Shown: positions 10,201 through 19,818 of the stretch, in pieces
Position numbering within the stretch: the first letter of the stretch is position 1
Layout: each line of letters opens with the position of its first letter
Source: Silene noctiflora
Lineage: Eukaryota; Streptophyta; Magnoliopsida; Caryophyllales; Caryophyllaceae
DNA length: 20,410 bases
Assembly (NCBI GenBank): GCA_009801015.1
Contig: VHZZ01001069.1
Location: 125,305-145,714 of the forward strand
Reading direction: 5' to 3'
Translations under genes and position numbers: made by a program
Notes under the pieces: generated by a model
Database searches by the model: none
What the model was told of the DNA's origin: nothing
The model's input: the letters and a program-made list of their open reading frames with translations, nothing else

Positions 10201-11975
10201 ACGTAAATATATGTTGCGATGGAGGATGTTTTATTGCAATTTTTTGTGTAAAAGGAACTAGAAGGGCAGTTTGATGCTGATGTATCATCCCTCACGCCTT
10301 ATTGACTTTACCATGCGACATTTTGCTAGTGGCTTGTGCACTACTATTGCATTTTACTGTTTTAGACTTGGTTAAAAGAAAGCCAATTGAAAATGGTCAG
10401 AATGGAAAAACAACATTTCTACTGAGGGTTTGCTTGGATTGAGGGTAAAAAGGGGGAAATGAATAGAGGAGTGATATGTAAGGTGCATTTTCCATGTTTG
10501 GTTAGACTAATTATTCACCTCCTGGAACTATTATCCGTGGAACTATTATCCGCATGAAGGAGTAATACATTACCCTTACCCACCCTCCCCCCGAGTAATG
10601 ATTATGGGAGTAAAACATCTCCTCAGTAATCATTACTCATCATTACTCTTGTATGCCAAACCTATGATCAAGGAACTCATTACCCAAGTAGGGCCGACTT
10701 TTAACAGGTGCGGGCCGCGCGGTCGCACACGGCCCCCGATTTTTGGGGCCCTAATAGAGCAAGACTAAGTACATATTGTATTTGACACTGCTAAGATTCA
10801 ACAACTATAAGATGACACAATGGTCTAATATGTTGTCCATTAGCTTGCAAGGTGTACGCATCTATCCCCATCCGGGTTCAATTCCCCCTAGCGTCAATTT
10901 TGTCAATCACATGTAATTTTGTTCGTTTGATTTATTTTAGATTATTTGCTACATTTCTTGATTTATTTATTCTAATATGCAAAGTTTGTCTAGAAATACA
11001 TAGTACTTTTAAATTCCTTTTATAGTTCTTCCAGAAAAAAAAAAAAAAAAAAAAAAAGAAATACGAGCATATAGTAATAGAACATCGACATTATTTGGAT
11101 ATATTTTCTCCTATATATTGCATGGAATATCGAATATTTTCTTCGTTCATGAATAGTGTCAAGAAGTGAAGATGCGTTTTGCATATGAATTGAGGGACTT
11201 TAAAAGAAATCGGTTTTTAACGTTATTGTTTTTTCTAAAACAAATCCTTGTATAAAAATAGCATTTTAGTGTATATACTAGTAATAACGTAAATATAGCA
11301 GTAGTGGGGCCATTTTCAAGATTTGGCACAGGGCCCCCGAAATCTCGGAGACGGCCCTGTACCCAAGTAATTAACTTACCAAGTAATTATCACCCGATTA
11401 AAACTTACCCACTGATTATTCCATGGATTCCAGGCAAGCCCTGAGTAGAGGTCTATTTAGGGTGTTCCCCCTTACATACTTTCTAATGATCCCAAATGGA
11501 AAGTGATCAATCTTTCTAGGGAGTGTAAGAGTTACATACTAAAGTCTAAAGATTCATGGTTAGCTTTCATGGATTACCCAATCATCTTGCACTGACAACT
11601 CACGAAATGGTATGAATATCTTTCAGTCACCATTTGAAGTGCCCAGTACAAGACCCGCAGCAGAAGCAAGAAGAATTCAGGGTTTTGGTGAGTGCTGCTG
11701 CAAGACCATTCCTAACAGCTAGGACAGAGCGGTTTGTGAACGAGATAGAACTGTTTCTGGCATCAGGGTTGACAGTTGAAGCCTATGATAATGCTTATAA
11801 AAGATGTTTAGGCTGGAAGAAGCCTACTGATGATATTCCACAAGATGCTCAACCAACAGTCACTGAACATGGTTTTGTTGCCCGCTGCCTCTTGCTTTTT
11901 GACGATGACTCTGACCAAGTTGAATGGTCAGACAGTAAAATTGACAATGCATCCTCCTGCGAACCATCTATTTAA
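7229..11975 (+). CDS. RING-type (C3HC4) zinc-finger protein, probable E3 ubiquitin ligase, six exons
   Basis: Proposed exons are 7229-7328, 7631-7731, 9335-9414, 9528-9696, 9787-9848 and 11627-11975. The sum is 861 nt, or 286 aa plus stop, and every junction keeps one frame. An in-frame TGA at 7217-7219 precedes the ATG, so the start is firm. The RING spans exons 1-2: C16-x2-C19, C32-x-H34, C37-x2-C40, then C63-x2-C66; the His codon is split by intron 1. It resembles Topors-type RINGs (CPICLG...FLDHCFHKFCYDC...KCPLCK). Beyond the RING lie ENFSIIYGYDG, an FFSKAHKYRLQCYYTEPG block (about 96-114) and AAARPFL...RFVNEIELFLASGL, which match a conserved plant family of RING/U-box superfamily proteins that I recall but cannot name by locus. 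The C-terminus is acidic. The likely role is transfer of ubiquitin from an E2 to an unknown substrate. The donor of exon 2 (AAG|GTCCTT) is weak. Introns 2 and 5 are swollen by transposons. No other gene in the window appears functionally linked. Confidence 0.85.
7375..7468. mobile_element. Stowaway MITE in RING intron 1 (94 bp)
   Basis: The ends are CTCTTTCCGTCTCACTCG and, inverted, CGCCCTCCGTCTCAATCA, flanked by TA on both sides (7373-7374 and 7469-7470). CTCCCTCCGT-type termini with a TA duplication define Stowaway elements of the Tc1/mariner superfamily. It is too short to encode protein. Confidence 0.8.
7576..7643 (+). repeat. Duplicated CTGTAGATAAATT flanking a poly-T run at the intron 1 acceptor
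   Basis: CTGTAGATAAATT occurs at about 7579-7591 and again at 7625-7637, separated by ATGG and a run of about 28 T. The second copy contains the acceptor used here (TGTAG|ATAAA, exon 2 from 7631); the first is an identical decoy acceptor. Using the first would translate the poly-T run and disrupt the RING. Confidence 0.8.
8148..8875. mobile_element. hAT-type MITE in RING intron 2 (about 728 bp)
   Basis: It is flanked by a perfect 8-bp duplication, AACCAGTA (8140-8147 and 8876-8883), the size expected for hAT. The inverted right end reads TTGTTCACGGGTCGTCC and the left end CTCTTCAAATACGGGTTTGG, a degenerate terminal repeat of the TTGTTCACGGG type common in plant hATs. The subterminal regions are rich in GGGCC/GGCCCG; the middle is AT-rich. 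No transposase is present, so it is non-autonomous. Confidence 0.72.
8357..8420. repeat. 32-bp tandem duplication inside the hAT MITE
   Basis: Two adjacent 32-bp units start ATTCAAGCTACTTTTTTA (8357-8388 and 8389-8420) and differ at two positions. This is a young local duplication. Confidence 0.85.
8884..9334 (+). other. Remainder of RING intron 2, no separate gene
   Basis: An 85-codon ORF at 8895-9152 has no recognisable motif and lies inside the intron. I treat it as chance. The intron ends in TTTACAG before exon 3 at 9335. Confidence 0.5.
9953..9995. mobile_element. Possible Stowaway remnant (single end) in RING intron 5
   Basis: TACGCCCTCCTATCCCAAAA resembles a Stowaway terminus next to TA, but no matching second end is seen within several hundred bases. 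Confidence 0.3.
10689..11359. mobile_element. Non-autonomous hAT element nested inside the PIF-like MITE (671 bp)
   Basis: The termini are TAGGGCCGAC (10689) and, inverted, CAGGGCCGTC (11359). They are flanked by a perfect 8-bp duplication, TACCCAAG (10681-10688 and 11360-11367). CAGGGCCG termini and 8-bp duplications point to hAT. Both ends carry GGGGCC/GGGGGCCC blocks. The interior is AT-rich and holds a SINE-like segment. There is no transposase ORF. Confidence 0.8.
10805..11056 (+). mobile_element. SINE-like tRNA-derived segment with a poly-A tail, nested in the hAT element
   Basis: An A-box-like TGACACAATGG lies at 10813-10823 and a B box, GGTTCAATTCC, at 10875-10885. A run of about 22 A ends near 11056, as expected for a roughly 250-bp SINE. 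The A-to-B spacing (51 nt) is longer than in a normal tRNA and no clear target duplication was found, so the boundaries are uncertain. Confidence 0.48.
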
Positions 11976-12538
11976 TTTTGTGATGCACAGGCTTGGGCGG
12001 TTGACATTTAACCAGAATAGCTTCAATACCGTCTCCCCTTGTTCAGTAACTATATAAGTGGATTGCACTTTAATATTTTACTTTTGCAAATGAATTGTAT
12101 CTAAGATGTTGCAATTATATATATAATATAATATAATGTAGTTATTTGATCAATAATACAAACACCTCTTACCACTCCCATGGTTATACTTGTGCATCAT
12201 GAGAGACCTACCCTGAGAAACACTGTCTGCATTGCATGTTTACACCACCTGATAAATTTGCCACGGAATATGATTTAAGTTATTTGATCAATATGATTGT
12301 TTAAACACTCATTTCCAGTACTGTCTTTGTCGACAAAAAAGTCTCATAGCGCCTTGGATGTCTATCCGGTACGCTACCAGGCTTAAATTTGGAAGCCTTG
12401 TGCCGTGCATGTTCAGGTTGAACAGGATTATTGTTTTGAATTAGCATCTGCTTCAAATTATAGAATACCTTAGTCTCTTAAAAAAAAAAGTGATAGCCAC
12501 AATCGTCTTTCCTGCTCTTCCTGTACGATCGATCCTAT
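11976..12538 (+). other. 3' flank of the RING gene, presumed 3' UTR and spacer
   Basis: There is an AT microsatellite (ATATAATATAATATA) near 12116-12136 and AATAATA-like polyadenylation candidates near 12153. A 16-bp direct repeat, AGTTATTTGATCAATA, occurs at 12140-12155 and 12278-12293. A frame stays open for about 40 codons after TTTCCAG near 12320, with no recognisable family. Confidence 0.45.
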
Positions 12539-12811
12539 GTGTGCTCCTCAATAGACCGTGGCACGTCAAAATTTATCACTAAAGGTAGTAAGAATGGAGT
12601 TGAGGAAGAAAGTTATTCACAAAATCAGCCTGTTACTCGGAAGAAGGGCAAACAAAGTTTGAGTTCAGACAGCAGTAGCAGTAGCAACAGCAGTGAATCT
12701 GAGGCTGAGCAGAGTTCCCGCAGACCTGAAAATGATGATTCAGAAACCTCATGGAAAGAGGCCTTACTGGTATACCGACCCACATTCTCACTAGTCTTAT
12801 ATGGAGTATGA
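12539..12811 (+). CDS. Orphan serine-rich exon-like ORF, function unknown
   Basis: The frame is open for 90 codons with protein-like bias: a basic stretch (TRKKGKQ), a Ser run (SSDSSSSSNSSESEAEQSS) and an acidic end (ENDDSETSWKEALL). It is bounded by a possible acceptor (CAATAG| at 12554, behind a pyrimidine tract) and a possible donor (ACTG|GTATAC at 12769), so about 12555-12769 could be one internal exon. It lies 560 bp after the RING stop, on the same strand. It could be an alternative 3' exon of the RING gene, a piece of a separate or broken gene, or chance. I do not recognise the protein. Confidence 0.35.
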   Translation: MCSSIDRGTSKFITKGSKNGVEEESYSQNQPVTRKKGKQSLSSDSSSSSNSSESEAEQSSRRPENDDSETSWKEALLVYRPTFSLVLYGV

Positions 12812-13745
12812 GTATCGGGTGAGACTCAAAGTAAGACACCCCATCTCGCCTCCAAGTCCAAACTCAACCAAGTCTTGGTTAGTGTAAGCAGTTAATTACC
12901 CTCTTCTCTCTCAATGCTCATTCTTGTAATTACATATCTTCTCAAATTCTTACCAAGCTTCTTTAACGTGTTAGATTATGTTATTTGGTCTATGCTACGA
13001 TTCTTGTATACGAGTGCATGTCTAAGAGTAAGTCACAACTCAACTATTCTTGTCAAATTTTGTTTTCTTGTTGAAAACAAAGTGTCTTATCTCAGATTGT
13101 GAGAATGGTTCAATTGCCATTTCTCTGTGAACAAATCTAGGATATCAATTGTCCCTTTTTTCTTGCTTCGCTGGTATAATTCGGAGTACGATTTATACCC
13201 CACCGCTCAATTCTCTATATATTCCTTTTATAGGTGTCTAAGTCAATTAAATTATGTTTGCTATTAACGCGTTTTTAAATTGCAAATTTACCCCACATTC
13301 GTTATAAAACTCATGTGCACTAAAAAATGCAAATTAAGAGATTACTTTATTCATTTGTTTCATATTTATTTTGGTCTTTATATAAAATGTAAACATAAAT
13401 AATTTAATCGGACAAAGAAAGTATATGATTACTTGCAATAAACAGATACAATAAAAACTCACACCGTCAAAAAATTAATTCAAGAAGGAAAGTCAATGTT
13501 TGGATAACTATACAGAAATGAATTTCAACCCCTCTTATTACTGAGAATAAAAATAAAATTCCCAATAGTTTTCCCTCCAAAAGGAATCTGGCTAAAAAAG
13601 GAAACAATACTCTATTTGTATTAAATTATTATCTTTTAATTAAGATATAATCTTTAATCATTATAATTTCTTTAATTAAATTATAATCTTTAAAATAAAA
13701 TAAAACAAAATTGGTGTAAATCTAAAATTCGTCTATGAGAAACCG
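12812..13745. other. AT-rich intergenic sequence, no gene identified
   Basis: A 62-codon ORF at 12914-13102 lacks motifs. Around 13370-13425, wording such as TTGGTCTTTATATAAAATG and CGGACAAAGAAAGTA resembles worn Stowaway-type ends, but no pair can be matched. Confidence 0.4.
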
Positions 13746-13930
13746 ATAAATTGATATTATTAGTTTCGTATGAAAAAAACTTACCGCGTACTTAATTCGT
13801 ATAAAAAAAATTATGAATTGATATTATTAATTTCGTGACAAAAAAAATGTTAGAATTACTTGAGAAAATTTATAAATTAACATCATTTATTTTGTGATAA
13901 AAAATTTCATTAAAATACCCAATTCGCATA
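13746..13930. repeat. Degenerate AT-rich tandem repeat, about three units of 59-67 bp
   Basis: Units start near 13746 (ATAAATTGATATTATTAG), 13813 (ATGAATTGATATTATTAA) and 13872 (ATAAATTAACATCATTTA), each followed by TTTCGT/TTTTGT and an A-run. Similarity falls from the first pair to the third unit. Confidence 0.6.
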
Positions 13931-14275
13931 GTCTTACAAATTACAACATAAAAATACCTTTGATTTTATTGGAAAAATGCAGTCGAGTTAAATTCAAATT
14001 TACATAATGAAGTCAGCCAAAGGCCAAAGTCCACGTACGACACGCTCACACTGAAGCAACAAGAATTGTTTACAATGTTTCTCAACCCCCGAGATTAGCC
14101 TGTTAGCACAAAACTGCCCTTTAGACCCAAAGAACACGTAGTCTACATATATTGGTAAGAAATGAATTAATAACACTGAAGGATATCCCTATACATGTCG
14201 ATCGATAACCGAGAAACCGTCCATCCGTGATTTGTATTCTTTCCGATTCCTCTCTAGTCAACTGTCCTCCAAAAC

Positions 14276-17200
14276 CTAGACGCCCATAGTAAATAGATAA
14301 ATCTTGAGTGCAAGAGCCAAGGCAACTTGCAAAAAGAATATCGCAACCACGATCAGGAACCACCTCTCCCCAGCTGATGCGATGTGGGATTTCAGATTGA
14401 GTGCTACAAAGGATGCCGACATAAACCCGGCAACCCCAGTAACCACCCATCTAAATACTTCCAAGGGTACCACAGATAAACACTGCAATTTTATTATATG
14501 TCATTCAACAGCTTGAACTAGTAACAAATAAATCAGTACAGGCGCTAGAAAGGAGAACCATCTATAAAAACAATACTGTAGTAAATTATGCCAATGTCTC
14601 TAAGCTCCTAAGTTCTTGCAAATAGCGGGGTCAAAGGTAGGCGTACCCAGACTTACCCTTGTATAAGTGAGAGAGGATGTTTTCAAAAGTGCAACCTTTT
14701 TACGAGTCATTTTGCTTCAGTTCATAATAATCCAAAACCAAATAATAGCGAGCCTTTGGCTCCATTTGAAAAGGCAAAACCATCAATAAAGCATGATACA
14801 TTGCCTAGAATCACTATCAGAATTATAGGAGCATACAGTATGTTCCTTCTATCCAAAAAAACATCTCTTCTAGTAGAAGACAGGCTCTCTATCCGATTCT
14901 TGGTGAGCAATAGCATCACTACCGGATTTGACAAGAAAACAGTCAGACAGCTGCTAATTTTGACGACCTAAGCATAAACCAAAGGGGACAACTATAATAG
15001 GATGCCCAATTCTTGACAAGGCAATTTGATGTTCAAGCCTGCGGAATTAAATAATGAGACTAAATCGAGAGATAACTTACCAAGGCAGGAATAAACACAA
15101 ACAGTGAGTATCCATATAAGCAGAGAAGTTGAACGAAGCCAGATGGTGCTGAAAAGTACTTCAGGACCACATAAAGACTCAGAGGAACAAGGGTTACATA
15201 GCCATAAAATAAACCAGCAGACCACGTCACCATGCTTATGTCATAATTCCAGTCTTTGCTCTGTGGCTTGTGGGTTACATATGCAACAAACGTACCTATA
15301 GAGGCGGCAACGAAGATTAAAGTAGTACAAATCCAAAACGGTCCATACCTGCTCAGTGCACAAACACAAGTGCAACAAACAATCAGTAGATATTATGAAG
15401 TCCATGCCATCAACAGTCAATCTGAGTAAGAGTGTCAATAACTGAAACACAAAGCCAACTAACATCAAACAATAAGAACTGATTTCCACAGACCTGACAT
15501 ACGTAAAGAACAATGCCTACGTTCACAAAAATTGAAGTTGGCTAATATGTACCAAGGTAAGGACAAAAGAGTCCCGAACAACTACAAGACTAAAACTTGA
15601 AACGAGAAAAAAGAAGCAACGACAGAAAAACGTTTTGTGCCGTTTCTCTCATATTCTGGCATACAACAGAGCTCTTTTCTAATTGCAAACTTCAGCAACA
15701 TTTATCTTCCTGTAGTAACATGTAAAGCATATTAGCATGAAATTGCAGTTGAGATAATTAACACAGATGTTGGCAGAAGTATCAGCAAGGAATTCTGTAT
15801 ACCATTCCATCAGTATTTACCCCTCCATAAACACAAAAAGAAATTATCACCAAAATCAGTGATGCACTGAATCATGTGTTTGAAATAATAACTTAGAGAG
15901 ACTCACAATTACAATTAATATGTATGTAGACAAGTGTCAAATTTTACATATATTTCCTCAATCCACATCACGGGATTCAGCAATAGATTTACCATCTAAC
16001 ACTTGCCAAGAATCTTCAGTTTTTATAGTTCTTAACTAATGGTACCTCAAATAACAAATTATGAAAAGGGAAACACCATCACACTGGCCCACGTGTAAAA
16101 TGAAACAGCACTACATTTAGAACATAAATGCTAGATGACTATACAGGGCGTAAATCACTGAGAATCTCTGATGAAAACAATTACTCTACGAAACTTACAA
16201 ATCTGGGTTGTTGGAGGTCATTTCGGTAAAAGTCCCTTTCCATGGAAGAAGTGATTCCTTGATCCTCTCCAAGACATCAGATGTATCAACATCAAAATAT
16301 GGTTTGTAGGTAGCGACACTAAAAGCAGTAAACCAACCACCTGACTGAGGTTCATCAGAACCAACTCCCGGTTTTGAGAATATATCTGTAACATTAGGCA
16401 GGAAGCAGAAAACTATAATAAAATTATACAAAACCCTCCAAAAAAAAAAAAATTGGTTAAGATACAAGGGAATTTGAGGAAAGCAAGGAACAACAATTGT
16501 GGCTGCGGGACAAAAGCACTTGAAAATTCATGGTATCAGAATATTGTGGAATATATTATTGTTAGAGACAGAGATAAATATCTATCTTGGGTTTGGACTT
16601 TGGAGTATTCTCCATGGTATATTGTACTATAAATAGCTATCTACTTAACAATGATGATCAAGTCATTTAATTATAATCTCCCTCTAATTATCTTACATGG
16701 TATCAGACTAAAACCGATCCACACCACTCGAGTGGACATGAGTGTGGATAAATTTTAAGGAGGGATGGAGGAGAGAGAGAGGAGGGGAGAGGAGGAGGGG
16801 AGAGGAGGAGGAATAGCGCAAGTGAGTTTTCCATCCACTTCTTTCATATTTTAGAGGAATTCTGATTAGGCTTGTAGGAAGGAAAATGGATCCTTCCATT
16901 TCCCTCCCTTTCCATTTCCCTACAACCTACTCAACTAACCAAACAAAGGATTTGTCTTCTCTTTCCCTCCAAAAACTTCCAACAAAACAAACCCTTGGTT
17001 GTTTTTCCTATGATGGACAAGATAAACATTGTTTACAGCTTTAAGAATGGATCTATTACCAAATCAAGTCTGCATCTAGACTTTGCATCGACAATTACAG
17101 CATTGCTAGGGGTCACACGAACAAATTGTTAGCAAAGACATTATTGAAAAGCTTATAAACACTGGCAGATTAAGACAGGACAAGCCACTAAATATGACAA

Positions 17201-19566
17201 AGAAAAGGTGACTAGTTTCTCTCTCAATCCTATGCAGCTAACTCCAGATGCAAGACACACCAAGATAATGCAAGAAACAATTCTACACTTCAAGAACAAA
17301 TAGGGGACCTATTTTACTTATACCATGTAAGATCTAGCCTTAGCTGAATTGCCGAGAACTAAAACCTGCAAGGGGCTATAAACCCAAGTTGCCTTCTTAC
17401 CCGTAGAGCAAAAGTTATTCTAAGCAAAATAGATTAAATTATTACAATTGAAATCTTTTCAGATTATTGATGGTGGCAAAATGGCAACTGGGTAAAACTT
17501 ACAAGCTTGGGTGAAGATAATTTCTCTTCTAGTCCTGCAAATTTTTTTTATTGAAAATCTCATTCTAAAGCTTTTGAAACAAGAACCATTCTTCTTGGTC
17601 TCTTGGGCTTATAGAATAAGTTATCAGGGAAAAAAGTGTTGTACAATCAACATATCACAGAATTATTCTAACACCCCTTCATGAACTTTAACAGTTTAAC
17701 CTAATGAGGTCAAATGTAGTAAGCCTGGTAATGGAGTACCTTATATCGTTGAAGCAACCTCTACTTTTTGTATCTCCCCTGAAGAACGGAAACTTATGGC
17801 TCTCAATTTGTTCCCTGAATAATTTCTTTGAAATACTTAGAGGCCTGACTGAGCAAACATTGATAAATCTATAGACATCCCAAGCCTGAGCCTTGAAGGA
17901 TACCCAAAGCAAAATTGCATACACACAATGTTAACTGCTAACAGTTTACAGTTCCAAACATCTTCCTCAATTCATTCTGGTAAGAAACAGAAACCTAGGC
18001 TTATTCACACTTACCGCCATAAACCATATCAGCAAAGGCATTGTTTAGTATTTCTATAGCAGAAAGTTCATAAAACAAAAAAAAAAAAAAAAAAGAAGTA
18101 AAGACTAACACATAAAGGAGAGCCAGAGAGATATCTTTAAATTTGCTTAAAAATAACATGCGAAGGCATGTATGTGTGTAATGGCCACAAAATTTCTACA
18201 GAACTCCTACCATCATTACTTTCCCCAATATACACACTTGCTAACTGTAAACACAACTATATACCCAAAAACACACAATAAAAGTTTGGGTAACAATGAA
18301 AATTGAAACGTAAAGTAGCAAAACCAGACATTAGGAGACTATACGACATTAACCAGCATACTATCGCCAAGTAGAACTATATCGTCACAACATTTATTGG
18401 AATCCACGCAAGAAACTATATTAGCAAAAGAAAGAAACTAGTTAACCAAAAAAATTATTGAAGAAACATTCGGATAAAACCAACCTGCCCTAAGATAATG
18501 GTGACACCTAGGAAATTTCAAGATAAAATAATGATTTTTTTATATAACAAGGGTGAGGTCTCATATTCTATGAGAACAAATTATTTTGAAAGGCAAAACC
18601 TTAATCTGACAACACTTCACCATTTTATTATAAAACCGTAGCCCACAAGCTATAGGAAGGATTGTCGAAGTTGCAATTCAGTTCTATCTTATTTCCCCTA
18701 CAAACTCAGGACTTAATTATGTTTCGGAATTCTTTCGAGGTTTCTATTATGACGACTTTTTACTCCGGTTTAATCTTGTTTCTCTAAGTCTATCTTAGTT
18801 TGCTAATAAAACATAGAGAAGATAAGAATCTCATTAATGCAACATTGCGACTATATATGCTACATATTCAGTTATAATTTCCAATCAATCCGAACACGGC
18901 CTTCATCCAAGATTCATATTCCCTCTAACCAACCGAAAACAAAATTAAAGATTCTATTGAGTCAAACGGAGTAGTACATATGATTCTCGTTCTACTAATG
19001 GCTAAAGAACCGCATTAAGGAATGAATCACTCAAATCTAGCAAGGCATTAACAAGCTTAGCAACAAATTAAAAACAACTAAAAGGTAAAGAACCGCATTA
19101 ACAAATGAGGTGGAAAAAAGAGAGGAAAATATACCGTCAGCGTCACGAGGAGGTCTACTACCAGCAGAAATCTTCCCGGAAGCTTCCGATGACAGAAATG
19201 TCTGAAGATTCGAATCTATTTTTACAAGTCTAATGATCAGAATGAAATTGAACCGAAAATAATACTTCCTTCGTCTCAACCAGAGAGTTATTTTAATCAA
19301 AGTAAACAAATGATTGGGACGGAACGAGTATTCTCATAAGTAACAAAGGTGAAATAACAACAAATAGCATATGAATTACCAGCGAATTGGACAGGGATAA
19401 TGGTTGAATCAGAAACTGCCTGCAAGAAAAACAAAAATATCAACTATCGTGATCAAAGTTGGAACAATGAAAGTGATTAGGAGTAAATTAAAGGAGGATT
19501 AATGCTTACGGCAACGGACCCGGAGACTTTTTGATTGTCAATTGAAGTGTAATTTCCAGACATCAT
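14276..19566 (-). CDS. YIP4: Yip1-family integral membrane protein, YIP4a/YIP4b-like, six exons
   Basis: Proposed exons in coding order are 19566-19510, 19419-19380, 19215-19135, 16385-16199, 15348-15081 and 14482-14276. The sum is 840 nt, or 279 aa plus TAG, in frame at all five junctions. The start is ATGATG; the second ATG (19563) gives the MSGNYTS start I associate with plant YIP4 proteins. The cytosolic N-terminus includes DSNLQTF and the YKPYFDVDTSDVLERIK block (exon 4). Then comes the Yip1 hallmark DLYGPFWI (121-128) and about five membrane segments near 126-146, 161-186, 196-217, 220-241 and 252-275, with YGYSLFVFIP at 200-209. The C-terminus is very short. The length fits plant YIP4 (about 280 aa). 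In Arabidopsis, YIP4a/b act with ECHIDNA at the trans-Golgi network in secretion of cell-wall material; that role is carried over by similarity. Intron 3 is 2.75 kb and contains retrotransposon sequence. Confidence 0.92.
14625..14695 (+). mobile_element. Possible SINE core fragment in Yip1-gene intron 5
   Basis: GGGGTCAAAGGTAGGCGTAC followed by CCAGACTTACCCTTGT resembles the conserved central part of Au-type plant SINEs (GGTAAGGYTGCGTACA, then ACCCTT). No A or B box is seen upstream, so it would be a truncated copy. The match is from memory. Confidence 0.33.
15349..16198 (-). other. Intron 4 of the Yip1-family gene, nothing else seen
   Basis: 850 bp of AT-rich sequence between exons 4 and 5. 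The ORF at 15241-15513 on this strand mostly overlaps the 3' side of this intron and exon 5 in the wrong frame. Confidence 0.5.
16545..16707 (+). mobile_element. Short Copia/TRIM-like LTR with primer binding site, in Yip1-gene intron 3
   Basis: A segment of about 153 bp starts TGTGGAATATATTATTG and ends TTATCTTACA (16697). It is followed directly by TGGTATCAGA (16698-16707), which matches the initiator-tRNA-Met primer site used by Copia and TRIM elements (10 of 12 bases of TGGTATCAGAGC). A perfect TATA motif, CTATAAATAG, lies inside at 16627-16636. The small size suggests a TRIM. No second LTR or coding region is found, so it is a remnant. The left boundary could instead be 16560 (TGTTAGAGACAG). 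It lies antisense to the host gene. Confidence 0.6.
16755..16815 (+). repeat. Purine-only GGAGAGGAGGAG tract
   Basis: About 60 bases of nearly pure A/G (GGAGGGATGGAGGAGAGAG and then GGGGAGAGGAGGAG repeats). On the minus strand it is a long C/T tract within the intron. It may be low-complexity filler or part of the remnant element's polypurine region. Confidence 0.7.
16816..19134 (-). other. Remainder of Yip1-gene intron 3, mostly unannotated
   Basis: Sequence around 16830-17000 has an inverted-repeat core (GGAAAATGGA/TCCTTCCATTTCC) and ends near CAAACAAACCCTTGG, as in GGGTTTGTTTGG-type MITEs, but no matching left end is visible. A 19-A run lies at about 18077-18096. No coding segment was found; the ORFs at 17688-17924 and 19037-19134 lack motifs. 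Confidence 0.45.
19265..19328. mobile_element. Short Stowaway MITE in Yip1-gene intron 2 (64 bp)
   Basis: The ends are CTTCCTTCGTCTCAACC and, inverted, CTCGTTCCGTCCCAATCA, flanked by TA at 19263-19264 and 19329-19330. It also carries TTTGTTTACTTTGATT, the usual Stowaway subterminal wording. It is internally deleted relative to typical copies and lies between exons 2 and 3. Confidence 0.75.
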
Positions 19567-19818
19567 CTTTCTTTGAATTGATCGCCCAAACTTTTACACA
19601 ATTTTTGGAGCTCGTCGATGATGGCGTTTTCCTTTTAGGCGAAAGTTTCAAATTCTCTCTTTTTTTGGTACTTTTTAAAGTTTTTTACAGATTAATTCTT
19701 GTGTATTTTGAAATCACGTAAGGTAACGTGCGCTTTAGAAACACATGCTAATAATTCTTCAAACTACATAAAATTCTATTACCGTGACTTTTAACTTTTA
19801 TTCCGTCAATTAATGTCG
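19567..19818 (-). promoter_or_regulatory. Proximal upstream region of the Yip1-family gene
   Basis: These are about 250 bases between the start codon and a transposon-like element. No good TATA box is visible on the minus strand. The 5' UTR probably begins within the first 100 bases; this is an inference from position. Confidence 0.4.

Larger units (their letters stand above)
10426..11441. mobile_element. PIF/Harbinger-like MITE in RING intron 5, split by a nested hAT
   Basis: The left end is GGGTTTGCTTGGATT (10426) and the inverted right end GGGCTTGCCTGGAAT (11441), 12 of 15 identical. TGA flanks both ends (10423-10425 and 11442-11444), a 3-bp duplication as in PIF/Harbinger elements, though TTA/TAA is more usual. 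Without the nested element and its duplicated bases, the MITE is about 340 bp. It contains a perfect 15-bp tandem duplication, TGGAACTATTATCCG, at 10523-10552. No transposase is present. Confidence 0.65.

Noticed and set aside
11688-11693. Strong donor GTGAGT within RING exon 6
   Set aside because: The conserved coding sequence continues straight through it, so it is treated as a cryptic site.
12914-13102. 62-aa hydrophobic ORF in the intergenic region
   Set aside because: AT-rich chance frame with no promoter, splice or family support.
14121-14516. ORFs at 14121-14450 (-) and 14304-14516 (+)
   Set aside because: Both are out-of-phase shadows of the last Yip1-gene exon.
16531-16707. Complete solo LTR with target duplication
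   Set aside because: The bases before 16545 and after 16697 do not form a 5-bp duplication, and the right side continues into a primer binding site.
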